Below the pieces are notes generated by a model that worked only from the letters and a program-made list of their open reading frames with translations, made no database searches and was not told the origin of the DNA. DNA of 64,000 nucleotides from NCBI GenBank assembly GCA_026413225.1, contig CM048552.1, positions 134,181,053 through 134,245,052 of the forward strand, written 5' to 3'. This stretch comes from Otis tarda. Lineage: Eukaryota; Chordata; Aves; Otidiformes; Otididae. Positions 25,632-36,300 of this stretch are shown here, piece by piece; the stretch's first letter is position 1, and every line of letters begins with the position of its first letter. Both the position numbers and the translations under genes were made by a program.

Positions 25632-27938
25632 CTGAAAGAGGTTGGCAAAGCCAGCATGGTGAGAGTGTACTGTCTGAAAGTATGTTACTATGCAGAAGGG
25701 AAAAGGAGAAGGGGATGGGAACTAAAAAAATAGGTTTTGTGGACCCACATTAAATTGCCACGACTTAGTAATGTTTCTCAGAGGTCACTTATATTATTGC
25801 CATTTCATATAAATACTTCATACTTCATATACATGTAAATGTAAATAATATAAACATAAACATAAACATAAATAATAAACATAAATAATAAATATAAATA
25901 ATAAATATGTACTGCCTTAACCAAAGTGGTTTGTGTCCTAAAGCATGGTTGCAGAAAAACAGGACAGCATCGAATATTTCTAGATATTTCCACCTTCTAT
26001 GTACAAAAGACCTTATAGCCCACATGTAAACTCCTTCTTTCCACTTCAGTTATTCCACATCCACCTTTCAGCTTCTGGCTTGTGTTACACAAGGACAGAC
26101 CGAATGCTCACCAAGGCCAGGAACCCGTCTCTGACAGCATCCAGCAACAAGTACTGAGGCAGAGTTTATGCTCAGGGCAGCCGCAGAGTGATAGGGAATC
26201 CTGATCCAAAGGTGATGCATTTATACTTAATAGCACTTAAGAAGTATTTTTCTTCTCTGAATTTGTTCAGTTAACTTGTTAAGCAAATAACTAGTATCTA
26301 CAACATCCTGCAGTAAGTAGTCCTACAGCTTAGCTACACAATACGAACAGCCAGCTTCTTTTGCTTGTTTTCAGCCTATCTTCTGCTAACTTCGTTTGAT
26401 GCCTCCCTAGTAATTGCTAACATCTGCTTTGCTTTTGGATCACGTTTAGTACTGGGCTGGCTGTGTGTGTGTATGTGTCTGTGTAAGGTGAGGGTTTCAT
26501 TTCCCTCAGGTACGTTGCTTTTCAGTCATCTGCACTGAATGTCAAACGCCACCTCATTGCTTTTGTTTGTTAGACTGAAGAGCTTTTGTTATTAAATGTG
26601 TACTTCCACTGGTAAGTATACATGACTGATCAATTTGCTTCCTCTCTCTTTATTTAGTTAAATGGTGGAGCCCTGTGAGCTTTTGTCTTCAACATGTTGT
26701 CCATCCAATCTATCAGTCATTGTCAAGTCTGTCCTTTGACCTCGCTTCAGTTTACAACATCTTTCTTCAATTATGGTCACCACAACTAGACACAATATTC
26801 TCCTGGTGATCACAGTAGTGTCAAAACATATTGAGTACTTTTATTCAATATGTGCTTTCTTCCATGTCCAGGGATGCCATTAGGTCCTTTGGCCACAGCA
26901 TCACACTGGTAATTTGTGTTCAGCTATCATAATCCTAAAGTCCTCTTTAGAGATATAGTTTCCCAGAACAAAGGTCCCCACCCTGTAACTATAGCATACA
27001 CTCTTTTCCCCACTTAACTGAATTATGCACTCCTGGCATAAATACATTAATTTAACATAAATGTGTTATTCAGTGCCACAAAACTGGAGGAGGGAGAAGG
27101 GAAAGGAAGACCAAAATGACACCTAGGATCAACCAAGCAGTGAAATACTAAGTATCTCTCATGAGGTTGCCCTTGGGCATGGCAATTATTGCAGAGTCAT
27201 GAATTAATGTGCTATTTAGCAACCCTGTTATTCACTCTAGCAGCCTGCTGCTTGTGGTGGCACTGTTTGTTTGGCAGCGGCACTCCAGAAGGGGATCTGT
27301 GTCCACTTCTCACATCTGCATGTCCCACTGCCCATAGAATTGAGATTGATGGAGGCTCTGGAAGGAACCAGAGCTGGGCAACTAAAACAGATGAAAGGCA
27401 GCAAATTTGAAGTTATGGCTTTCCCATGACATTTAATTCTTCAACATATGCAGTGCATATGTAGTAGCTGCATCTTCTGTTACAAGGCATAGCCTTGGAT
27501 TTCCTGACTGTGGCACATTTGAATGGTAATCAGGCAGTCAGGGATCAAATCCTGCACTTGGTATTGAGGCCAAGAAAAAGAAGTGGAAAGAGACAGTGAG
27601 AATTAAAATAAGATTTTTAAAGTGCTTAATTCTGCCTTAAAATAAGTGGTAATCACATAGTGTAGTGATATACATATTCCAGAAAATACTAAAACAAATC
27701 TGATAGACCTTTGAAAATAAAAGAGACAAGACTTGATCTGTATTCTATCACAGTCAATTAAAAATATTTCAGCAAAGTCACAACTTCAGTAATAGGGACT
27801 GATTTTCTATTTGCTGTAAAAATCAGTAGCACTCAGCAATATCAGGTGTCACCACTTAGGACAGGAACACTAAGTATAACCTTAGGAAGACTGGCATATT
27901 TCACATGAAATAGAAATGAAACAGATTTCATAGCTAAC
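25632..27938 (-). other. BMX intron within PH domain
   Basis: About 2.3 kb of intron, including an AT microsatellite at about 25840-25910. Nothing else recognisable was found. Confidence 0.55.
25840..25910. repeat. ATAAAC / ATAAAT microsatellite
   Basis: Irregular tandem ATAAAC, ATAAAT and AATA units on the plus strand in a BMX intron. Confidence 0.85.
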
Positions 27939-28043
27939 CTGAAAAGGATATTTTCTCGCAGGAGGTGTGGATTCCTCAAGATTCACTGTCTCAACACATC
28001 AGATTTTCTCAATCTCAATTGACCCCCTTTTGCTTCCTTTTTT
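27939..28043 (-). CDS. BMX: BMX PH domain exon with internal TGA
   Basis: Read in the family frame it gives GSKRGSIEIEKI, stop, CVETVNLEESTPPARKYPFQ. It aligns with human GSRKGSIEIKKIRCVEKVNLEEQ, so the stop (TGA at 28001-27999) sits where human has Arg. Both sides of the stop remain clearly PH sequence. The donor is GTTAGC. The acceptor is either TCTTAG at 28044 or, to keep phase with the first exon, an AG seven bases further in (exon start 28036). Confidence 0.88.
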
Positions 28044-29044
28044 CTAAGAGAGACAAAACACAGCAGGCTGTAAACTAATGTTAACACAATATAAAGTATT
28101 CTAGTTTGATGATTTTGTACAATTTTGTGTTTCAAGCTGTATAAGTCATAGCTTCAAGTTTGTTAAACTTCAAAGCAAATGTAGTAAAGACATTTAGTTG
28201 GTGCCCTACCTGCATCTAATATATGGATCGAATTCCTTTTAAAGTCAGTTACAAGAGTTACAGGACACAGCCCTACATCTTCTGCAACTGCAGGAGTACA
28301 GAGCAGAATGGGGGACTAGGAGGAAAAGAAGAAGGAAGAATTAAGAGGAAAATACCATGAGTACAAACCAGAAGCCTAGCTGTGGCATCTGTAATGTTGT
28401 TAAGGCAATGGAGCTTATTCTCACTGAGCTTCCCTGCAGTTTTGTAATGGGATGTAACACACAGGAGGAGTCCAAATGAATGAAAAGGAGCAAAAACTTT
28501 AAAACGAGTTGCCTGGGACATATATTTGCATTCCTAATGGGAGATCTTCTGAGTGAAAAGCCATCCTTTTGTGATATACAATCACTCCTTAGGAAACAAG
28601 GATAATTTAACCATCTGCTTTGTGCAGCTCAGGGATGAGATTCTGTTAACTAATTAGGCCTCATACAAGTAACTTCTGAAGCCAGTTATTTACATCAGTT
28701 CAGAGGGAAGCCTGAACAAAGAAAACATCCTTATTTGAGACAATGTGCAAACATATGCCAATGTTAATTACTTGCTTAAGTTCTCTGTGGAAGGACAGAA
28801 ACAGATGCTCAATGGTAAGCACAACAGTAAGAGTTGTTCTGAATAAAGATACTCTTAATCCTGTGTTTAAGTGTTTTCCTGGACTGAAACTAGGATTTGA
28901 TACTCTATAATTCTACTCAGAACAAAGTACATCTGTTGTTCTAACACATAATGTCTAATCAAGTTTCACAGAAGAAAACGAGAGGAATAAAGGGACATTG
29001 GAAAATCTTAGAACAGTTTACTTACTTAAAAAAAAAATTCTTAC

Positions 29045-29178
29045 CCCTTTGTCATATTCATAATAAGAAAGGTTTGCTTTCGTCAGAACAATCTTTTCTT
29101 GTAATTAATTGGTGATATTTTTTTCTTCTGTTGTGACTTCTTTAAAAGAAGTTCTTCTAGAATTGTTTTCTTCTCCAT
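29045..29178 (-). CDS. BMX: BMX first coding exon with frameshift
   Basis: The ATG at 29178-29176 opens [20 protein letters not shown] then [11 protein letters not shown], matching the human BMX start [20 protein letters not shown]. After RLF the frame jumps. Where human has [15 protein letters not shown], this copy lacks four bases and resumes in another frame as [12 protein letters not shown]. In the original frame a stop follows RLF at once. The donor GTAAGA at 29044 is intact. Any 5' untranslated exons further right cannot be recognised from sequence alone. Confidence 0.9.
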
Positions 29179-29189
29179 TATATTTCCCT

Positions 29190-31400
29190 AGAAGAACGTC
29201 AGTTACTTTTATTACTACTGTTAATAAACATAACAACACCAATTACAGAAACCGTAATAATGAATATACTAAGAGTCATTGTCCTCTAGATGTTTTATAA
29301 AATTTTATAGTAATATATGGTTACAAAGCATATGTTTAATACTACTTAAACAAATTAGGTTTTTTAGCTTATTCACTCAGAAAAACAATCATAGCATACA
29401 AAAATTAAGCTACAGATATACTGTAGTTCTAAACAAGGCGTCTGTTACTTCATTGTCTGTGGATCTCCTTTTAAAGCCATGCAAAGAGCACGGTCTGCTT
29501 TATGCACAAAGGTATTACATCTGCAGCATGACACAGAAGTCAGCAGCAAAGACAACGATAACAAAAAAGAAAACTCTTCCATTTACAGACCAGAAAAAAA
29601 CACCTAGTGCTGACAAGTGTGTTCCCTGAACTGGAAATTTCCCATTTATTTCTTTCAACTGAAACAAATGCCTGTTTATGGAACAGTGACACGTAGAAAA
29701 GATCAAAAAGTAAAAATGTTCTTCCAGCGCATATATATACATATATACTTGTATCTTTGCCTTGATAATCATACCATTCTTGATGTTGATTATATTCATT
29801 ATCTACGTGTTTATCAACATGTAGAAAATGCCAAGAAGGATGAGATCCATCATATTTCTACAAATTCAGTATGGTTTCAGGTTATCTAGCCCAAATACAA
29901 AGAAAGTAGGCCACGTCCTTTGCCCTGTACGTTCTGGAGCTCCAAAGGGAAGTGTTGTGCTAAGCTACCCACTTTGTTATGTCCCTGTTCACTACAGAGA
30001 GCCCAGCAGAGAGAGAAAATTTGCATGACACTCATCACACCCACTTGAGCTATCTGCTGAATCCTACCTGAATCCAGAAAGTTAAAGATATTTAGTAGAA
30101 CCAGTCTAAAAAAGAAAAGGAGGGATTTACTAGGCATTACTCTACCATGGGTATCTGGCTATCCTTCCTGTGGACAGGATGACTACTAACACCTTCCACT
30201 AACTCTATTTTGGATGGACCAGTCTATGTTAGTGCCACCGGTGACTCAGCTTAAAGGCAATCTTGCCATGACATGCGACATCTGAATGAAATATGATCTT
30301 GGGGTAGATAAAGGAAGAGTTGGGGCTGAAATCTTTCTATTGAGATGTCTGCTCTCAAGGGGGAAAGGAGGAGTGTCCGCTACATTTTACGAAATCTTTT
30401 CAGGTACTTGCCCTGATGGTAGGAGTAACTAGTACGACGTGAAGAGTTAGTTCAATACAGTTTAAAGAAGCTATCCTTGCAATGAAAATAGGAGGTCCAA
30501 TATAAGACCTAAAAACCTAGTCATTCCCACAGTGGAGCAGTCATAACTCCTACTTTTTGTAACAGTATGTGTTTTTGTTTCCTCACTCTGGGGAACATCC
30601 CATCTTTATCTCTAACTCACTGATGTTCATAGAGCTCATAGGGGTACTGGAAAACAGAAATAAGGATAGGTGAGATGGAATTTCAGCTACTTTATTTTAT
30701 AGTATTATTTACAGGTCTTTTTTTCTGGGATTGTTGCTGTGTGATCTTTACAAAATTTCATAACTAACTGCTGCTTTAATTAATCTGAATAATTACTGGA
30801 ACTCTCAAGGCTGATAACATTGTTCCTGTGAGAGCAGGAGCTAACTCATATTGGCTCTAACACTGTGACCACTGAGAGCCCAGAGAAGATCAGCTGAAGC
30901 CACAGAGTGACTGCAGTCTACACTTAGTGTGGCTTAGAAAAAAAGGCCATGTACTTCCATTACTACTCATAAAAACACTAACAAAACAACCTCTGAGTTT
31001 GACAAAGTTGTGCCATGAGTACACACCAATAAATGTGAAGAGACAAAATGATTTCTTACAATATGTAATTGCATTTAAATATTAGAACCTTGTGTTCTAT
31101 GAATTGTACCTTGCAACACCTATGTGTCAATAAACAGTATTAAAAAACACAGGAAGATATATTAAATATATCAAATACAAATTACAAAATAAATACTGAA
31201 GTCCTACAATATATATTAAACAAAATTATAAATATTTATAATAGTTAAAATTTAGTTTTCTTAATATGGGAAAAAAACACATACTCGTCTTTCTGAAGTA
31301 ACTAGATGAAAAGAGTACTCTGTTAAATTTAGTAACTTGATGTCTCTGGATACGTCCTCATAGTAAATGACATACTAGATTGTCTTGTGATCTAATGGCA
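29190..31400. other. Sequence upstream of BMX start
   Basis: This stretch would hold the BMX promoter or 5' untranslated exons. It is AT-rich with no CpG-rich island and no clear TATA or initiator that I can defend. No coding exon or transposon was recognised. Confidence 0.45.
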
Positions 31401-31404
31401 CAAG

Positions 31405-32096
31405 GAAAACAAGGAGGTGATCGGTCAAAGCCAGCACAGCTTCATCAAGGGCAAGTCGTGCCTGACAAATTTGGTAGCCTTCTATAATGGGGTTACAACT
31501 TTACTGGATAAGAATAAAGAGCAACTGATGTAATCTACCTGGACTTCTGCAAAGCATTTGACACTGTCTCACATGGCATCCTTTTCTCTAAACTGGAGAG
31601 GCATGGGTTTGATGGATGGATTACTTGGCAGATAAGGAATTGACTGGATGGCTGCACTCAAAGAGTTGTGGTCAACGGCTCAGTGTCCAAGTGGAGGCCA
31701 GTGACAAGTGATGATCCTCAGGAGTCAGTATTGGGACCAGCCCTGTTTAACATCTTTGTTGGCGACATTGACAGTGGGATGGAGTGCACCCTCAGCAAGT
31801 TCACCAGCGACACCAACCTGTGTGGTGCCATCAACATGCTGGAGGGAAGGGATGCTATGCAGAGGGACCTTGACAGGCTGGGGAGGTGGGCCCATGTGAA
31901 CCTCATGAAGTTCAACAAGGCCAACTGCGAGGTCCTGCACATGGGTTGGGGCATAAATACAAGCACAAATACAGGCTGGGCAGAGAATGGATTGAGAGCA
32001 GCCCTGAGGAGAAGGACTTGGGAGCACTGATTGATGAGAAGACTCTGGGGAGACCTTATAGTGGCCTTTCAATACCTAAAGGGGGCTTAAGAGAAA
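31405..32096 (+). mobile_element. CR1 LINE fragment, old, internally deleted
   Basis: Plus-strand CR1 ORF2 sequence: the SQHGF-like start, [13 protein letters not shown], then [14 protein letters not shown] and LHMGWG. The coding frame is broken by several changes; an open piece at 31668-32030 begins after SVSKW. Near 32038 the text jumps from the start of the thumb (LIDEK) directly to a later CR1 segment (TLGRPYSGL), an internal loss I estimate at about 0.4 kb. This is an older subfamily than the copy at 4035-5022. Confidence 0.9.
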
Positions 32097-32383
32097 ATCA
32101 GAAGAAATCTTCAAGTCAGATTTACCAAGAGTAAACAGTGTATAACCAACCTCATTGACTCCTGAGATGGGACAATGTGCTTAGTGGGTGCAAGAAGAGC
32201 TATGACTGTCAAATCTTTTATACTTTGCAAGGTGTTTCAGCCAGCCTATTTCAGCAGCCAGAGAGGTTCGGAGAGGTTCGGAGAGGTTCGGAGAGGAGAG
32301 GAGTGGAGAGGAGAGGTAGCTAGTTGCATTATTCAAATATTAAATTAACTGAATATTAAATATCCAGTGTTAAAAGGTATTTC
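32097..32383. other. Non-CR1 stretch splitting two CR1 segments
   Basis: About 0.29 kb unrelated to CR1 as far as I can tell, holding a 10-bp tandem repeat (32261-32316) and an AT-rich end. It may be an insertion in the CR1 or original DNA between two separate CR1 copies. Confidence 0.5.
32261..32316 (+). repeat. GAGAGGTTCG tandem repeat decaying to GAGAGG
   Basis: Three exact GAGAGGTTCG units are followed by a purine-rich GAGAGGAGAG run. Confidence 0.9.
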
Positions 32384-32590
32384 TAGAGAAGATGAAGGCA
32401 CTCTTCACAAAGATGCACAATGGCAAGGCAAGAGGCAACAAACAAGTTGCCTCTGGAAATTCTGTCTGGATATAAGGAAAAACTACTTCACTGTGAGAAG
32501 AGTTAAATACTGAAATAAGTTGCCTAGGGTCGTGGTGGAATGTCCTTTGCTGGAAATAGTCAAGACTCGGCCTAACATATGCAGGGCCAT
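32384..32590 (+). mobile_element. CR1 LINE 3' ORF fragment
   Basis: Contains the CR1 ORF2 terminal part: GGAAATTCTGTCTGGATATA and AGGAAAAACTACTTCACTGT, then the region coding LPRVVVECPLLEIVKTR. It lacks the family's 3' tail. It may be the remainder of the copy at 31405-32096 or a separate insertion. Confidence 0.85.
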
Positions 32591-33025
32591 CCTTTCCCAC
32601 AGGAACTTGGGCAGAAGTCTCTCTAGAGGCCTCTGTCAGTCGAGGGAGCACCCCGAGCTCTCCCCAGTCTGCCTTTCTCAGCAGAGCCAGCAGATGGCAC
32701 GGTGCAGCAGCTGTACGCGTCTGCCAGTGGCAGCAAGGTGCGCTTCACACTGGAAAAAATGCTGAAGAAAATCATGTCGATTTAGGAAAAAAAGGGGTCA
32801 ATAAGAACCACTTCTACTTCAGAGAGGATTGTTCAGCATAGTTTTTTTTTTTTTAAAAAAAGTTTATTTTGTGGTCAGTTTTGTATTAAGGGTGTGTTAT
32901 GTGTCTGTGTGCCCAAGCCACGTAACACTGCACTATTCTGGCAGGCCTTGCTGGCGTAGGGTCAGCCCCGTAGGTTAATGTGATCTTCCCTGGTTCTCTC
33001 TTTCTGACAGGAAGGCCATTTGACC

Positions 33026-33395
33026 TGTTGTGTTGGTTTTGGTTGGGGGGGGGGCGGGCACGGGTACAATGGCAGCTTCTGCAAGAAGCTGCTAGAAGTT
33101 TCCCCTTTGTCCGGTGGACTCGGCTGGGTCTAGGGCAGACCCACCGCTGGCCACAGCCGAGCCAATTGGTGACGGAATGTTCCCTGATAATGCCTCTGTG
33201 ATAACGTATTGAAGAAGGGGAAAAATAATTAAAAAAAAAAAGCAGATGTGAAGAAAACTGAAGCAAAGGACAGTAAGGGGGAGGTGTGAGCCTTGTGAGC
33301 CTTGAGGCCCTCACGGTCTGGCCTCCTGCTGGGCGGCCATCTGGGCCTGACTTGGCCCAGCCTGGGCGCAAGAAGTAGAGAGAGGAGATGTGAAG
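33026..33395 (+). mobile_element. Old partial LTR related to the element at 18135
   Basis: Shares with the young LTR the start (TGTTGTGTTGGTTTTGG), GCAGCTTCTGCAAGAAGCTG, the GTGGACTCGGC block, TGATAATGCCTCTGTGATAA and the purine stretch after it. Only about the first third is present and it is clearly more diverged, so it is an older, broken relative with no internal region. Confidence 0.85.
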
Positions 33396-36300
33396 AGAAC
33401 ATTCCGTCACCAGTGAGACATTACAGATTCGTTCTCAGAAAGGTGCATCACTTGTCGTCAACAGGACCAGAACATGGGAGTCTAAGGAGAGAAGGTGTTT
33501 GGGACCTTGCTGCTTACCAGTTTAGCCCATATCTTGTTCCTGGTGAGTTTCTGACAAGTCCTTGGGAAACAGAGGCAGGGAGCAGGCTGCACTGTGTGTG
33601 ATTGTCTTCACATGAACAGAAATGGTTGTTAGAGATGATTAGGCTCTGTCTAATTTTATTGTTGATTTATTATGCTATTGGTGTTACTGTACTCCAATGC
33701 AAGCCATGAATATAGCAAAACAAATGTAACAAGATAAACTATTTCTGTTGATGCAAAAGACTTCTGGTTAAGTAATATTTGCCTTTGTAAACACATACGG
33801 ATGAGAAAGTGAGTAATTACTATGTACTGCATTCAGGTCATCCAGCATAAGTGAATGTTGCCTCTAGAAAGCTTTGCCTTGTCTGTATGTATGCATCACC
33901 TTGATCTCAGGGAGGAGCTCACAGAAATGAGCAGATGTGTAGTATAAACGGTTTTTATAAGCTCATGACTACTTGTACCTGAAGGCTTTGTGATTACTGT
34001 CAGTTTAGAATTTTTAGCTGAGTGCTTAGAGTAAAAGCTTATTTATCTTTTTAGTTGGACTTTGTATCACTGAAGTATCTAATTACAGGACAAAGACACA
34101 GGTCCAAACTGAGCAGTTTAAAGGTGCTTAATATATGAAGCAGCAATATATTTGTACAAATGTTTAAGGGGGACAAACTGAGCTGTGAGAAATGGCATTT
34201 GACTGATTAATGGTGGTAGTGGGGTGAATTTGATGAAACTTGTTTAAACTAAATTCAGAAACAATATTCAAAGAACTTAGTGCTAGCCCTGGAAGCCCAT
34301 CCTCATAACACAGTGGTCAGAGTATTCATTTTGAAGAGTGGGAGGAAAAAGAGCACCTTTCCTTAAGTAATTTATTTGCCAGGTTTGGGAGAGGAATTTG
34401 AAATACGGTCCTTTGTTTCCTGTGGAGGTTGTTTTGCCGTAGGCTGCAGGGGGTTCAGGGTGGTTTCTTCTGGCCTTTGAAACTGCTTCTTTGAAATACG
34501 TACTGGATTAAGAGCTGAAACCAAAACCACTCCAAAGAATTCATTAATCACCATCACAGTGTCAGTCTCTTTCTCTGTGGCCAGTAGTTGTCTGGGTACT
34601 GGAACTGGTAGAAAGGGATGAATGTAATGGGTCTCCACCTTTGCTTAAAGGGTGAGACAAAGCTTTAGCTCAAACTTTTACTCACAGTCAAGCAGAGAAG
34701 AAGAGTGAACTGCAGGCTTCTGCAAAGGTGCCAAGACTGTGCTATGGAGGACATCAGAGGGATTTTGGTGCTGTTTCTCTGTTCTTATGAGTTTAGCCTT
34801 GTATATTACAAAAAATGCCCACAATGACTAGCTTAAAATAATTGGGGATTTTTAATGTTATTTTTGCCAAAATTGCTATTTTTGAAAGTTTTGCATTAAC
34901 AGAAGTGAATGTTTTTGATTTAGCCACAAACACAAGGATCTTGAGTTTTGGAAACACAGTAACTGTGTTAACGTGGTACCTTCTCAGCAAGGCTAACTAG
35001 CCCACAAACAGTGTGGTTCTGATGTAATTACATTGCTGCTTGTTCTGAAGCTCATTGCACAGTAGTTTGAGGATCTCTGTGCCGTACTCCACTGCACAGT
35101 GTAAGGGTGCCCTCAGTCGTCTTAATGTCTTCCTTATGTCTCACTCAGCTTTCACTTTGAAAAGAAATTACTGCCCTTGTTCCTCTGAATGCCTAGCGCT
35201 TACTGAATTTAGCAGACCAGGTGGGGCTTCAAAATTGAGTCAGTTAAATAAGTTGATGGAAATTTACAGCAGCAGAGGTTGTCTAGTGGCCAGAAATGAA
35301 GGCCAAATGGAGAAGGACAGAACATTTCAGTCTAGCTTCATCAGGCGGGTAGAGTCTGTTGGGTCACTCACAAGCATGTGCTGAAGCAGGGAGCTCTTTG
35401 CCCTGGGAGTGCTAGAATTTCTGGAGGTTTGTTTGTTGTCAGCCTGATAATGTCAGAGCTCCAACACCGGGATCCAGCAATAGCAAAGGGTTGTGCAAAG
35501 CAACATATGTTTATTTTCAATCTAAATTCCCTTCTATATAAAAGTAATGCCATTGAAAAGGGGGAGGAGGGAAAATAGGGTACATCCTCCAAAATGTGAT
35601 GCAGCGCACAGGAAACACACTCACTGTGGATACATGCACTCATCCTGTGGTACATGTGTTGATCCTTCCACGCTCGTGTAAGGATGGCAGTGCATGTGCA
35701 CAACAGCAGCACTTTCTAGAGCAAGCAGAAAATCTTGATCTGTCTTTTCACTTACCTGTGGATTTTTTTGATCTTCAAAATGTGTGAAATAACAAAGTAA
35801 TTGAAAGGGCTTGGATGTGCTCCCTGTTTACTGAACAGAACCTTTGGATCTTGGCTTAGTGCAGTCGGGATACTGGTGTCATCTGTATACATAAGGGAAT
35901 GCTGGCTTCTAAGTAAAAACGCCCAAAGACCTCAGAGTTGGGCTTGGGGTTCCTCAGTGCTAAGCAGTGTATAACCACAGAGGTAAGCAAACAAAGCTCT
36001 TACTCCTAAAAGAAAAAAAAAAAATCCTAAAACCAAACAACTCCTAAAAGCAAGGAATTCCATTATTGCTCCATTATTGGTCTGCAAAATGCACTGTATT
36101 GTTCCTGGAGCAATACTGATGGCTTTGTTCTATCCTTTTATGAAACACCATTTGAAGAGTTTAAAAGCTTAGATTTCACTTTATGGTATTCACGTTTTTC
36201 CAGACTTTCTGTGCATGTTAACAATCAAATTTTATCACTCTTGTTGATTCTCTCTGGACTACATCAATGTCCTTTCTCTAAAAGGCTGCCAAATATTTCA

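Noticed and set aside
34372-34638. 88-codon minus-strand open frame with a hydrophobic patch, considered as an ACE2 or collectrin tail
   Set aside because: No real similarity beyond FGVV, no exon neighbours, and ACE2 would be expected on the other side of BMX.
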